Shown here: piece by piece, positions 1-7,914 of the stretch
How the letters are laid out: each line of letters starts with the position of its first letter
How positions within the stretch are numbered: position 1 is the first letter of the stretch
Virus record (IMG/VR): IMGVR_UViG_3300002144_000072
Coordinates: 1 to 64,000 of that record
Length of the DNA stretch: 64,000 nucleotides
Origin: a virus
Reading direction: 5' to 3' (one strand)
The notes under the pieces: generated by a model
Database searches by the model: none
Told to the model about the DNA's origin: nothing
What the model saw: the letters and a program-made list of their open reading frames with translations, nothing else
Translations under genes and position numbers: made by a program

Positions 1-855
1 AAGATTGTTGGTGATGTTTATACCTCTGTTCTAAGAACAAGCGAAACAAAGATTGCACTTGGTGAAAATGCAGGTCTTACAACTCAAGGCGTCTATGCAG
101 TAGCAGTTGGAACAGATGCAGGTAAAACAACTCAAGGCACAGAAGCAGTAGCAATCGGTAATGATGCAGGTAACACAACTCAAGGCGCAGGTGCAGTGGC
201 AGTTGGTGGTTCGGCAGGCTACACAGGTCAAGGTGAATTTGCAGTAGCAGTTGGTAATGATGCAGGTAACACAACTCAAGGCTATGGTGCTACAGCAGTA
301 GGTAACTCCTCAGGTAGTAATACACAAGGCAATTTTGCAGTAGCAATTGGCTTTAATGCTGGAACTACATCGCAAGGCATAAGTGCAGTAGCAATTGGTG
401 ATACAGCAGGTAAAACTAATCAAGGTGAAGACTCAATAGCAATTGGTAAAGAAGCAGGTGAAACTAACCAAGCGGCAAACTCAATTGTACTTAACGCAAC
501 TGGCGCTGCGGTAGAAAATACAACAGCAAGTAGTTTAGTAATTAAACCAATTAGAGGTGCTGATGGTACATCTATATTACAATACAATTCTACCTCAGGC
601 GAGGTGACATATAGTTCTGCACTGGGATCAGTAAGTGGTACATTTACTGGTAATATTTTTACTACATTAATTGACAGTTCAGACAGTTCAGCAATTACTA
701 TTACTCCTGCTGTGTTTTTTAGCAGTGATATTATTGCGGAGAACGAAATAACAATTCAAGGCAGTAGAGTTATTAATCTAGCTGGATTAAAATCAGTGGT
801 AGCGGCAAGTACAGACTTTGCAGACTTCCAGATTAGAATTGCGGCATTGGTATAA
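1..855 (+). CDS. Fibre/adhesin with YadA-head-like repeats (5' partial)
   Basis: The frame is open from base 1, so the start lies outside the window. The first half is nine copies of a 16-residue repeat of the form AVAIGxxAGxTTQGxx, the left-handed beta-roll (Hep_Hag/YadA head) repeat of trimeric adhesins. The C-terminal 120 residues are Ser/Thr-rich and beta-like, with no repeats. In phages such repeats occur in trimeric fibre or baseplate-attached proteins, so a host-binding structural role is inferred. The next genes are also structural, with the next start 12 bp after the stop. An internal ATG at 196 is only a repeat codon and not a credible start. Confidence 0.75.
   Translation, partial: KIVGDVYTSVLRTSETKIALGENAGLTTQGVYAVAVGTDAGKTTQGTEAVAIGNDAGNTTQGAGAVAVGGSAGYTGQGEFAVAVGNDAGNTTQGYGATAVGNSSGSNTQGNFAVAIGFNAGTTSQGISAVAIGDTAGKTNQGEDSIAIGKEAGETNQAANSIVLNATGAAVENTTASSLVIKPIRGADGTSILQYNSTSGEVTYSSALGSVSGTFTGNIFTTLIDSSDSSAITITPAVFFSSDIIAENEITIQGSRVINLAGLKSVVAASTDFADFQIRIAALV
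52..483 (+). repeat. Nine tandem 48-bp repeats
   Basis: Nine head-to-tail 48-bp units each encode one 16-residue AVAIG..AG..TQG turn. Units 2 to 5 are the most alike and the outer units are diverged. The period is constant, so copy number could change by recombination without breaking the frame. Confidence 0.8.
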
Positions 856-867
856 TTGGAGCGATAA

Positions 868-1092
868 ATGACACAACAAACAATCAACGTAGGCGCTTCG
901 GCAAATGACAAACAAGGTGATAGCCTACGTGCTGCCTTTACCAAAGTTAATGCAAATTTTACAGAACTATATGCTACAACATATACACCAACTACAGCAG
1001 GCGACTGGGCAGGAACTGCACCAACTACTGTAGGAGCAGCATTGGACAGATTAGCTGCCGCGGTTAAAGCGATAGATAGTACTGGTGCATAA
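868..1092 (+). CDS. Small virion-associated protein, TIN-type N-terminus
   Basis: A 74-residue protein that starts with a motif (TINVGASANDKQGDSLRAAF) shared with the next gene and, in looser form, with the gene at 4170. This DGLGDDLRTAFxKVNANF-type motif is common at the N-terminus of fibre or baseplate-associated proteins in marine T4-like phages. Here little more than the motif and an alanine-rich tail remains. GGAG lies 7 nt before the ATG. A structural role is inferred from neighbours; the exact function is unknown. Confidence 0.6.
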   Translation: MTQQTINVGASANDKQGDSLRAAFTKVNANFTELYATTYTPTTAGDWAGTAPTTVGAALDRLAAAVKAIDSTGA

Positions 1093-1119
1093 CGGTAAAT
1101 ATACTAAAGAGAGCGCATA

Positions 1120-1695
1120 ATGACAGTACAAACAATTAATATCGGAAATGTAGTAAACGATGGCCTAGGTGATGATCTACGCACCGCCTTTCAAAAGGTT
1201 AACGCTAACTTTACATCATTGAGTACAGAATTAACCATTACAGCATCAAACGTAGGTATAACAGGATACGGAGTTTTTAAACAAAAAACTGGTGCTAATT
1301 TAGAATTCAAAACACTAGTGTCTGGTACTAAAATGTTGTTAGACGACACAAGTGACGCTATCATCTTTAATAATACTTCTCCGGATGCTTTTATTAGAAT
1401 TGACACAGATTCCGGTAGCATGTTAGCCAGCACACATCAACAGATCACATTTGGTGGTACTGCTGCTCCTGGTTCGGTGACTAGCAGAAAAGATATAGAA
1501 GTCACAACAACTGGTTCGACTGTTTCTTTTAAAACTATCATTCCAGTCACAGATATTCTAACATCGTATGATTTCGGTACCATTACCGGCGACTACGATA
1601 ATGCAATGCAAGTATTGTATCAATCATCAAACATAGACTTTGGCACCATAACTCTTCCAGGAAGACTAGCTCTAGACTGTGGTTCCATATTGTAA
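1120..1695 (+). CDS. Putative structural protein, TIN-type N-terminus
   Basis: A 191-residue protein whose first 35 residues repeat the motif of the preceding gene (TINIGNVVNDGLGDDLRTAF, then KVNANF). The rest is beta-rich and Thr/Ser/Gly-rich, as in fibre shafts. A GAGAG ribosome site precedes the ATG. A weak late-type motif (GGTAAATA, 1094-1101) lies in the 27-bp gap upstream. Likely a baseplate or fibre component; the function is not established. Confidence 0.6.
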   Translation: MTVQTINIGNVVNDGLGDDLRTAFQKVNANFTSLSTELTITASNVGITGYGVFKQKTGANLEFKTLVSGTKMLLDDTSDAIIFNNTSPDAFIRIDTDSGSMLASTHQQITFGGTAAPGSVTSRKDIEVTTTGSTVSFKTIIPVTDILTSYDFGTITGDYDNAMQVLYQSSNIDFGTITLPGRLALDCGSIL

Positions 1696-1707
1696 GGAGA
1701 TGTCCAG

Positions 1708-4173
1708 ATGATAACCTGGATAACACCAGCCGGAGACCTAGGACTACTAACTGAACGCATTTCAGTAGACGTTCCGTTGTCTGCAACTTCTAACGTCGGA
1801 GCAATAACATTTAGTTTGCTAGCAGGATCTCTTCCGAGAGGGTTGCGGTTATCAAACGGATCAATTATTGGCTCTCCCGTGGAAGTAAAAATTTACACAG
1901 AAAGCAAGTTTGTCATACGTGCCAGTGATGGTAGTGATGTAGAGGATAGAACATTTACTCTAGGAGTCGACGGCGCTGATGCACCATTATGGCTAACTAG
2001 AGAAGGGTTCCTTAATGTAGGTGCTGGCGATAACTATTTCGTTCTAGATAATGCCTATGTTGAATTTCAAGTGACTGCCACAGATACAGATCTAACCGCA
2101 GGAGATTTGTTGATCTATTATCTAGTGCCAAACGGCGGACTTCTTCCTCCGGGCTTGTCATTAAGCAACACTGGAGTAATTTCCGGATTCACTGATCCTA
2201 TTTTTGCGCTAGAGTATTCAACAGACACTTCCGGCGGGTATGATACTACACCGCTTGATATTATTCCTTTAGACTATCTCGAAGCACGCTCTAATGGTTT
2301 TGATACATTTTACTATGATACCGAAACATTCGATTACAATGAGCCTAATAGAACTCCAAGACGTTTGAGTAGAATTTACAACTTTGTAGTTGGCGTGACT
2401 GATGGAATTTACACCGAGAATAGACTTTTTAAGATCTATGTCGTCACTGAAGAATTTTTGCAAGCAGACAATAGTATTGTACAAGTAGATACAAATCTGT
2501 TCCAAGCTGACGCCTCAAGTAGCAGAACGCCTATTTGGATCACTGAAAGCAATCTAGGAAGATTCCGTGCTAACAACTATGTGACTATATTTTTAGATGT
2601 GTACGATCCTCCTAGTTTAGAAGGAACTATAACCTATTTCCTACTGCCATTAAATCCAGACACTAGTGCAAGCGAATTGCCTCCAGGAATGGAGTTAGAC
2701 AGCATCACTGGGGAAGTTGCAGGAAATGTTCCCTATCAAGCAAGAGTGTCTAAAACATACTCATTTACTCTGCGGGCTGTGAACTTTCCTGCAACGCTGG
2801 CATATACTACATATACTCTACGTGGCGACTGGAATGCATCAATTGCGTATGCTGTAAATGATGCAGTTATATATCTCGGTTTACTCTATATCTGTAATGT
2901 GAGCAATAGAAATGTATCGCCTACAGATACTGCATATTGGATTGCAGGTACTTCGTCTGCTGATAAAACATTCTCAGTTGAGATTGTTGGTGAGATCGAA
3001 AGTGCTGTAAGTTGGATTTCCGTAAGCGATCTAGGAACTATCAAACCTAATCAACCAAGTAAACTATATGTTGAGGCAGAAACTCTATTATATGGCGGTA
3101 GAGTAGGTTATGAATTCGTCAGCGGAGAATTGCCTCCAGGCCTTGAATTCCTACCAACTGGTAGCATACAAGGAAAAGTAAAGCAGTTTGCGGACAATGC
3201 AGGTCCTGGACTTACAAGATTTTTTGAAAGAACTGACAGCGCAGAAGATAGTTCTACTGCTTCTAGAGATTTTACTTCTACATACGATAGTGAAACCACA
3301 ACATACGACAAAAAGTTTACGTTTACAATTAAAGCCCGAGATAGTGTAAACTTTGCTGTATTGAATAAAATATTTACTATAACTGTTGTGTCTGAGCAGA
3401 CTAAAACATTTGCTAACTTATACCTTAAAGCCTTCCAAATAAAAAGTAAAAGACTAGAATGGTATAACTTTATTACCGATGCTACAATCTTTAAAAATTC
3501 AGAACTATATAGATACGGTGACATCAACTTCGGTATACAAACTGCTCTTAAGGTATTAGTATATGCCGGAATTGAAAGCACGGCGGCTGTAAATTATGTA
3601 CAGGCTATGAGCAGGAATCATTATAATAAGCGTCTAAAACTCGGAGACGTGTTATCTGCTAAAGCTAAAGATCTTACAACACAAGAAGTAATATACGAAA
3701 TAATATATGTAAATATCATCGACGATCTTGAAAAAAATGGTAAAAGCATTAGCAGCACTGTAGAATTAAGAAATGATATAAGCAGTAAGGTACTAATCAG
3801 CTATGATGCAATTAAAGTAGATAGCAATATACCGTTTGTAAGCGACAGCGATCATCAAAGAATATTCCCAAATAGTATAAAGAATATGCGAACCCAAATA
3901 GAAACAGTAGGCGACAGAGATCGTGAATTTTTGCCGCAATGGATGCGTAGTATTCAAGATTCTGCTTCATACGAGCTAGGATTTACCAAAGCTCTGCCCC
4001 TGTGCTACTGCTTGCCGGGTAAATCTGCAGGGATTATTTCTAGGATAAAGGCCTCTGGATTTGATTTTAAATCACTTGACTTCTTAGCAGATAGATATAT
4101 AATAGATATTATAGACGGCGAAATAGAGGATAAATACCTTGCGTTTCCACAACGGAGAGAAAAATTACCATGA
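1708..4173 (+). CDS. Large virion protein with putative-Ig (He_PIG) repeats
   Basis: An 821-residue protein. At least four He_PIG signatures (LPPGLxL..TGxIxG) occur near residues 40, 150, 330 and 475, marking cadherin/Ig-like beta-sandwich repeats. Residues about 370-412 (GDWNASIAYAVNDAVIYLGL, then YICN...W) match the carbohydrate-binding module 5/12 pattern of spaced aromatics. The C-terminal 250 residues are different, charged and mixed alpha/beta. AAGGAG lies 8 nt before the ATG. This fits a host-recognition or baseplate protein exposed on the tail; the exact T4 counterpart is unclear. Confidence 0.65.
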   Translation: MITWITPAGDLGLLTERISVDVPLSATSNVGAITFSLLAGSLPRGLRLSNGSIIGSPVEVKIYTESKFVIRASDGSDVEDRTFTLGVDGADAPLWLTREGFLNVGAGDNYFVLDNAYVEFQVTATDTDLTAGDLLIYYLVPNGGLLPPGLSLSNTGVISGFTDPIFALEYSTDTSGGYDTTPLDIIPLDYLEARSNGFDTFYYDTETFDYNEPNRTPRRLSRIYNFVVGVTDGIYTENRLFKIYVVTEEFLQADNSIVQVDTNLFQADASSSRTPIWITESNLGRFRANNYVTIFLDVYDPPSLEGTITYFLLPLNPDTSASELPPGMELDSITGEVAGNVPYQARVSKTYSFTLRAVNFPATLAYTTYTLRGDWNASIAYAVNDAVIYLGLLYICNVSNRNVSPTDTAYWIAGTSSADKTFSVEIVGEIESAVSWISVSDLGTIKPNQPSKLYVEAETLLYGGRVGYEFVSGELPPGLEFLPTGSIQGKVKQFADNAGPGLTRFFERTDSAEDSSTASRDFTSTYDSETTTYDKKFTFTIKARDSVNFAVLNKIFTITVVSEQTKTFANLYLKAFQIKSKRLEWYNFITDATIFKNSELYRYGDINFGIQTALKVLVYAGIESTAAVNYVQAMSRNHYNKRLKLGDVLSAKAKDLTTQEVIYEIIYVNIIDDLEKNGKSISSTVELRNDISSKVLISYDAIKVDSNIPFVSDSDHQRIFPNSIKNMRTQIETVGDRDREFLPQWMRSIQDSASYELGFTKALPLCYCLPGKSAGIISRIKASGFDFKSLDFLADRYIIDIIDGEIEDKYLAFPQRREKLP
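4076..4103 (+). promoter_or_regulatory. Candidate sigma70 promoter inside the 821-residue gene
   Basis: TTGACT (4076-4081), a 16-nt spacer and TATAAT (4098-4103), upstream of the gene at 4170. A GATAAATA late-type box follows at 4129-4136. Both lie in coding sequence, so chance matches are possible. Confidence 0.35.
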
Positions 4174-4742
4174 CAAGCAACATTAATTCCGCAGCAATCA
4201 ACGAAAACTTTCCTGTAGCTGGACAGGACAACGATACACAAGTCTTCCGAGACAATTTTGATACAATCAAAACAAACTTTTCAGCAGCAAAAACTGAGAT
4301 TGAAGACCTGCAGGACAACGTAGTAAGAACAGATGTGGACAACGACCTAAACGGCAATCTTATCCATAATGCTACTTTACAAAATAACAGAGAAGTCTTA
4401 AATCCTGCACAGTCATTTGAAGTAGCGCAAGTGACATACACGCTAGACTTTGAGAATGGCGGCTACCAAGTGTTTACATTTGCTTCTGCTGCATTTACAT
4501 TTGATTTCTTAGGATTTCCTGCGGTAGGAACAGCAGTTGGCAAAATGACAATTGAACTATATAGTAGTACTTCAACCACTGTATCTTTCTCATTGTCCGG
4601 TAGTGGTGCTACTGCTGTTAAAACTAATGCAGATTATCCAGGAACACTAACAGTTGCTTCCGATGCTAACCCGATTATTTTAGAAATTTGGCGCCACAGC
4701 GAAGATAATTTCTTTATAAACTACCTAGGTACATTTAGCTAA
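4170..4742 (+). CDS. Putative structural protein, fibre-type
   Basis: A 190-residue protein starting in an ATGA overlap with the preceding gene. The N-terminus (DNDTQVFRDNFDTIKTNF) is the same class of motif as in the genes at 868 and 1120 and is followed by a short coiled-coil-like stretch (AAKTEIEDLQDNVV). The C-terminal part is beta-rich and aromatic. This three-gene recurrence suggests a shared attachment module on virion proteins. Specific role unknown. Confidence 0.6.
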   Translation: MTSNINSAAINENFPVAGQDNDTQVFRDNFDTIKTNFSAAKTEIEDLQDNVVRTDVDNDLNGNLIHNATLQNNREVLNPAQSFEVAQVTYTLDFENGGYQVFTFASAAFTFDFLGFPAVGTAVGKMTIELYSSTSTTVSFSLSGSGATAVKTNADYPGTLTVASDANPIILEIWRHSEDNFFINYLGTFS

Positions 4743-4972
4743 TGTTCCATCCACTTGAAGAAGATCTGTCCAATCTCAAAGACCAAGAGGTTGAGCAGAA
4801 GCTTCTAGAATTAACCAAAAAATATCACACAGTTGCACGTTTAGGCAACCAAGATCTCTTGACACAACTATCAACATTTGTTATAATATACAGAGAGGAG
4901 ATGTCTAAAAGACATACTCGTAGACTGAAAGATACAGATAGTGATATGGGTCAATTGATTAATGTGGACTAA
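4742..4972 (+). CDS. Conserved small protein of unknown function
   Basis: A 76-residue, highly charged helical protein starting in a TAATG overlap with the previous stop. It has no membrane segment or recognisable motif. It is the last gene of the structural block. A consensus sigma70 promoter lies inside it and would leave an internal ATG (4901, preceded by GAGGAG) as the first start on that RNA, giving a basic 23-residue peptide if used. I do not recognise the family. Confidence 0.5.
   Translation: MFHPLEEDLSNLKDQEVEQKLLELTKKYHTVARLGNQDLLTQLSTFVIIYREEMSKRHTRRLKDTDSDMGQLINVD
4859..4887 (+). promoter_or_regulatory. Perfect sigma70 promoter for the early operon
   Basis: TTGACA (4859-4864), 17 nt, TATAAT (4882-4887), with an extended -10 TG one base upstream. 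Predicted start is about 4894, in the 3' part of the preceding gene. It would fire the run starting with the DnaE-like and GroES-like genes, at the change from structural to metabolic genes. Confidence 0.75.
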
Positions 4973-5423
4973 TACAACAGAGCAGCTAATACAAGGTGTC
5001 ATAAAACATGGCCCTCAGATTCTTTCTGAATGTGTTTCTGCAGATGATTTAAGTCAATACATCAATCGACTACATGACGAGCATCTAAACTATCCAATCC
5101 CCAAAACTAAAATCAATCCAAGCAACTGGTTTATTCCAGACGAATATAAAAACATGGATATCGAAGAGTTAGTAGTCCAGGTATGTCCGGAAGAAAATTA
5201 TAATAGGATAATTACTGAGTTAGAGCTTTTTCGTAAAAACAATATGATTCCAGTGCTGTTAGCAATGAAATTTGTAGTAGATACCCTTAGAGCTAATAAC
5301 ATAGTTTGGGGTGTGGGCAGAGGTAGTAGTGTAGCAAGTTATGTGTTATACTTGATTGGTGTACACAAGGTAGACAGTGTTAAATACAATTTACCAATAG
5401 AAGAATTCTTTAAGGAGAAATAA
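4962..5423 (+). CDS. DnaE-like fragment (DNA polymerase III alpha homologue, non-catalytic)
   Basis: A 153-residue protein. Residues 117-152 (GVGRGSSVASYVLYLIGVHK, then VDSVKYNLPIEEFF) match the GRGSxxGSLVAYxLGITDxDPxxYxLLFERF block of bacterial DNA polymerase III alpha (C-family). In DnaE the catalytic DFDID aspartates follow directly; here the protein stops at exactly that point, so no polymerase activity is expected. It overlaps the upstream gene by 11 bp. A stand-alone fragment may act in recruitment or inhibition of the host replicase, but that is a guess. Confidence 0.65.
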   Translation: MWTNTTEQLIQGVIKHGPQILSECVSADDLSQYINRLHDEHLNYPIPKTKINPSNWFIPDEYKNMDIEELVVQVCPEENYNRIITELELFRKNNMIPVLLAMKFVVDTLRANNIVWGVGRGSSVASYVLYLIGVHKVDSVKYNLPIEEFFKEK

Positions 5424-5424
5424 A

Positions 5425-5652
5425 ATGGGAAGAACATACACAAGTGTTAGAGGAAAAGAGATCGATATGGAGAAACTATTTCTCCGTAATGAACAAACTC
5501 CAGCAGTAGGCAACATGAGAGTTAATGCTCGTGGTGACGAAATTGGCGAAGGCGGAAAAGTCACTCGTACTAGAGAACAAGTTCTGCAAGATTTTTATGC
5601 AATCAATCCAGCCGCTTCAAAAGAAGAAGTTGTTTCACGCAAGAAAGGTTAA
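5425..5652 (+). CDS. Conserved small protein of unknown function
   Basis: A 75-residue basic protein with a strong AAGGAG ribosome site 8 nt before the ATG, placed directly before the GroES-like gene with a 2-bp gap. It has no membrane segment or catalytic motif. Residues 40-60 carry TRTREQVLQDFYAINPAA. The tight link to the co-chaperonin suggests co-expression only. Confidence 0.5.
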   Translation: MGRTYTSVRGKEIDMEKLFLRNEQTPAVGNMRVNARGDEIGEGGKVTRTREQVLQDFYAINPAASKEEVVSRKKG

Positions 5653-5654
5653 TT

Positions 5655-6077
5655 ATGAGTTTTGCATTTGAAGCTAAAAAAGTTAAAATCCGTGCCATGT
5701 CCAAGGATGTCCTTGTTATTAATATGGATATGGGTGAACAACTTACCAAAGGTGGTATTATCGTTGGCAGTGATGACGGTAAAGCACACGGAGTTAAACC
5801 TCGTTGGGCTGAAGTTTATAAAGTTGGCAGTGAGTGCGGAATTGATGTTAAGGTAGGGCAATGGGTATTAATTGAGCACGGTCGGTGGACTCGTAAGATT
5901 AAGATCGATGACGGCGATGGTGAGAAAGAGTTTCAAAAAGTAGAAATAAAATCTATCATAATTGTTGCCGACGAAAAGCCCAATGACTTTTATATCGGAA
6001 AAGAATACACTCACGGTAGCAGTATGGATATTAATCCAGAAGACTTCATGCCAGGCAACTTATCTAAAACAGGGTAA
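5655..6077 (+). CDS. 31: GroES-like co-chaperonin (T4 gp31 type)
   Basis: A 140-residue protein resembling GroES/gp31, which caps GroEL and in T4 is needed to fold the major capsid protein gp23. The N-terminal strand KVKIRAMSKDVLVIN, a mobile-loop-like region (MGEQLTKGGIIVGSDDGKAH), then WAEVYKVGSE and VKVGQWVLIEHGRW match the order of GroES elements (D..L......G....G...VGD.V). It is longer than GroES (about 97), as gp31 is (111). The C-terminal 40 residues are an extension. It lies in the early operon. Confidence 0.75.
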   Translation: MSFAFEAKKVKIRAMSKDVLVINMDMGEQLTKGGIIVGSDDGKAHGVKPRWAEVYKVGSECGIDVKVGQWVLIEHGRWTRKIKIDDGDGEKEFQKVEIKSIIIVADEKPNDFYIGKEYTHGSSMDINPEDFMPGNLSKTG

Positions 6078-6316
6078 TGGGTTTTAAAAAAGGCTGGGAC
6101 ATTCCTGAGATCATTTCTCAGATACATTCACTTGCTAGAGAATGTTCCAGTCCGCACAACGATGGATTTACTGCATTTGAATGTAAGAAAGATCTATATC
6201 AAATTCAGTCCATTATTAACGATACCTTAAAACGAGCACCTTCCTTCGGAAATGATGAAGAAGAGTGGTTGACAAAACAAGAACAACAGCGTATACTTAA
6301 GATATTAAAGTCTTAA
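6077..6316 (+). CDS. Conserved small protein of unknown function
   Basis: A 79-residue, mostly helical protein with a TAATG start overlapping the gp31-like stop. It contains the pattern ARECSSPHNDGFTAFECKKD and no recognised domain. A sigma70 promoter for the next gene is embedded in its 3' end. Confidence 0.5.
   Translation: MGFKKGWDIPEIISQIHSLARECSSPHNDGFTAFECKKDLYQIQSIINDTLKRAPSFGNDEEEWLTKQEQQRILKILKS
6269..6297 (+). promoter_or_regulatory. Sigma70 promoter before the MazG-like gene
   Basis: TTGACA (6269-6274), 17 nt, TATACT (6292-6297). Predicted start about 6304 leaves a 23-nt leader with AAGGAG before the ATG at 6327. The spacing to the gene makes it credible despite lying in coding sequence. 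Confidence 0.6.
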
Positions 6317-6326
6317 GGAGATACGA

Positions 6327-6692
6327 ATGACAAATCCATTTCGCGATCAAGCGAAGTTTATGACTGCCTGCGGTCAATCTGTAAGCGAAATCAATAATGC
6401 TCAATACGCAATGTATTTGGATCTAATTGATGAAGAGCGCGAAGAACTAAAAGAAGCTATTGTTGCAAGCGACCGTGTAGAACAATTAGATGCATTAATT
6501 GACATTCTAGTTGTGACTGTTGGAGCAATTCATTCAGGCGGATTCGATGCCGAAGCGGCATGGAACGAAGTAATGAAAACTAACTTTGCTAAAGTAGATC
6601 CGGAAACTGGACTAGTACGTAAACGTGAAGATGGTAAAGTTCTTAAGCCCGAAGGTTGGACTGCTCCTGAACTATCACCATTTGTAAAATGA
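6327..6692 (+). CDS. MazG-like nucleoside triphosphate pyrophosphohydrolase
   Basis: A 121-residue all-helical protein of the MazG/HisE-like superfamily, which hydrolyses NTPs or dNTPs to the monophosphate and PPi. The metal-binding pattern is visible: DEEREELKEA (residues 29-38) and EQLDALIDILVVTVG (51-65), then WNEVMKTNFAKVD. AAGGAG precedes the ATG. Many aquatic T4-like phages carry such enzymes; nucleotide-pool cleaning or alarmone effects have been proposed for the group. The substrate here is unknown. Confidence 0.75.
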   Translation: MTNPFRDQAKFMTACGQSVSEINNAQYAMYLDLIDEEREELKEAIVASDRVEQLDALIDILVVTVGAIHSGGFDAEAAWNEVMKTNFAKVDPETGLVRKREDGKVLKPEGWTAPELSPFVK

Positions 6693-7111
6693 AAGTAGGA
6701 TTTACTGCATCAACTTTTGATTTACTTCATGCCGGGCATGTACAAATGCTGCGTGAAGCAAAAGAGCAGTGCGACTATCTTATCTGCGGATTACAAGTAG
6801 ATCCGTCCGTTGATCGTGCAAATAAAAATGCTCCTATACAAACTATTGTTGAACGTTATACACAACTTAAAGCAGTAGGATATGTAGATGAAATTATTCC
6901 GTATGGTACTGAACAAGATCTAGAAGATATCTTGACAATGTATCATATTGATGTTAGAATATTAGGAGAGGAGTATAGAGATAAAGATTTTACTGGTAAA
7001 GACATTTGCCGTAAACGAGATATCGAACTATACTTCAATAAACGAGATCATAGATTTAGTTCAAGTGATTTACGTAAACGAGTGGCAGGAAGAGAGCAAG
7101 CTATTGATTGA
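6689..7111 (+). CDS. HxGH nucleotidyltransferase (glycerol-3-phosphate cytidylyltransferase-like)
   Basis: A 140-residue protein of the TagD/cytidylyltransferase family, which joins a nucleoside monophosphate to a phosphorylated alcohol or sugar. The N-terminus has the nucleotide-binding strand GFTASTFDLLHAGHVQML with HAGH at residues 14-17, and the C-terminus has RFSSSDLRKRV, the ISSTxxR-type signature. The length is right for a single-domain TagD-like enzyme. It starts in an ATGA overlap with the MazG-like gene. The substrate is not determined; CDP-glycerol or CDP-alcohol formation is possible. Confidence 0.75.
   Translation: MKVGFTASTFDLLHAGHVQMLREAKEQCDYLICGLQVDPSVDRANKNAPIQTIVERYTQLKAVGYVDEIIPYGTEQDLEDILTMYHIDVRILGEEYRDKDFTGKDICRKRDIELYFNKRDHRFSSSDLRKRVAGREQAID
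6932..6960 (+). promoter_or_regulatory. Possible sigma70 promoter in the cytidylyltransferase gene
   Basis: TTGACA (6932-6937), 17 nt, TAGAAT (6955-6960). It is 145 bp before the next start, so a role is less clear than for the others. Confidence 0.3.
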
Positions 7112-7292
7112 AAGTGAACGCAAGAAAAAAGCAGCAGAGGCTGCGGGAAAACTAGCGAATGAGGTAAGCGCATACTTTGAAAATGGCGGTACCGTGACAA
7201 CATACCCTAAGTACAAACGAAGCGAAGTCGTAGAGTACAAAAGAAAATGGGGTGCAGCAAAAGGAAAGAAGAAAAATGTCGAAACAAAATGA
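7104..7292 (+). CDS. Small lysine-rich protein of unknown function
   Basis: A basic protein containing a GGTVTTYPKYKR element. No ATG exists in frame. A TTG at 7104, preceded by AGGAAGAG 9 nt upstream, gives 62 residues; a GTG at 7065 would give 75 but overlaps the upstream gene by 47 bp. I prefer 7104. Codon 7101-7106 lies at the upstream gene's stop, as in the other coupled pairs here. Function unknown. Confidence 0.5.
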   Translation: MIESERKKKAAEAAGKLANEVSAYFENGGTVTTYPKYKRSEVVEYKRKWGAAKGKKKNVETK

Positions 7293-7467
7293 TGGACCAT
7301 TTACACAAGCATTTGAAAGCGATCTTTCAGGTGTAGTACGTAGAGAAATTACAACTTATCGATATCGTAGTGATGTGTTGATTAAAGAAACTGCAACACG
7401 CACATATCAGCAATCAGGCGATTATAATGATACAACATCGTCAATACCATTACCGGAGTTAAAATAA
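7276..7467 (+). CDS. Conserved small protein of unknown function
   Basis: A 63-residue protein starting at the ATG at 7276 (AAGGAAAGAAG upstream). An in-frame GTG at 7252 adds eight residues but has no ribosome site. It is beta-rich with a REITTYRYRSDVLIKETATR core. It overlaps the previous gene by 17 bp. No function recognised. Confidence 0.5.
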   Translation: MSKQNDGPFTQAFESDLSGVVRREITTYRYRSDVLIKETATRTYQQSGDYNDTTSSIPLPELK

Positions 7468-7468
7468 C

Positions 7469-7672
7469 ATGCCTATTCCAGAAAAAGTATTTGTACCTGC
7501 GGCAAAAGATCCAAGCCGTGGCCATTTTTATGTCAGTCTTGTAAAGAGTGCTCTACGTATTGTAGCAGGTGTAGCATTTGCCGGAACAGCATTTGGTTGG
7601 GGCTCTGTATTTGCAGGTGGATGTTTGCTTATCCTAGCAGAACTGTTGGGAATTTTAGAGGAAGTAGTATAA
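7469..7672 (+). CDS. Small membrane protein
   Basis: A 67-residue protein with one or two hydrophobic helices (about residues 24-45 and 46-64, rich in Ala, Gly, Phe and Leu) after a hydrophilic N-terminus. It likely sits in the host inner membrane. No motif gives a function. It is followed immediately by the next start (TAATG). Confidence 0.55.
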   Translation: MPIPEKVFVPAAKDPSRGHFYVSLVKSALRIVAGVAFAGTAFGWGSVFAGGCLLILAELLGILEEVV

Positions 7673-7914
7673 TGGTATACAAAACTGTTTACACAGAAGT
7701 TGAAGTCGAGGTTGATATTAGCGACTTTGACACAGAAGACTTGTTAGACGAACTAGAATCACGCGGCGAGAAGCATATTGAAATTGCACCAATTTCGCGA
7801 TATGAAGCAGCATTTTTAAGAAGTTTGCTTGATCAAGCTCGTGCAACTGGTATAACAAATCCACCAGGTGTTAGCCTGTGGGATCTAGATGAGAAAATTA
7901 AGGAACTAACATGA
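7672..7914 (+). CDS. Acidic small protein preceding the clamp loader
   Basis: An 80-residue acidic protein (EVEVEVDISDFDTEDLLDEL near the start). The ATG at 7672 overlaps the previous stop. An upstream in-frame start would overlap the membrane-protein gene by 75 bp and is not preferred. It joins gp44 by an ATGA overlap. The position just before gp44 does not by itself imply a replication role; unknown. Confidence 0.5.
   Translation: MVYKTVYTEVEVEVDISDFDTEDLLDELESRGEKHIEIAPISRYEAAFLRSLLDQARATGITNPPGVSLWDLDEKIKELT

Noticed and set aside
31-279. Cys-rich open frames on the minus strand over the left end
   Set aside because: They are the antisense of the 48-bp YadA-type repeats; the Cys periodicity is a by-product of the repeat.
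7065-7292. GTG start at 7065 for the small Lys-rich gene
   Set aside because: It would overlap the cytidylyltransferase gene by 47 bp without a ribosome site; TTG at 7104 has one.
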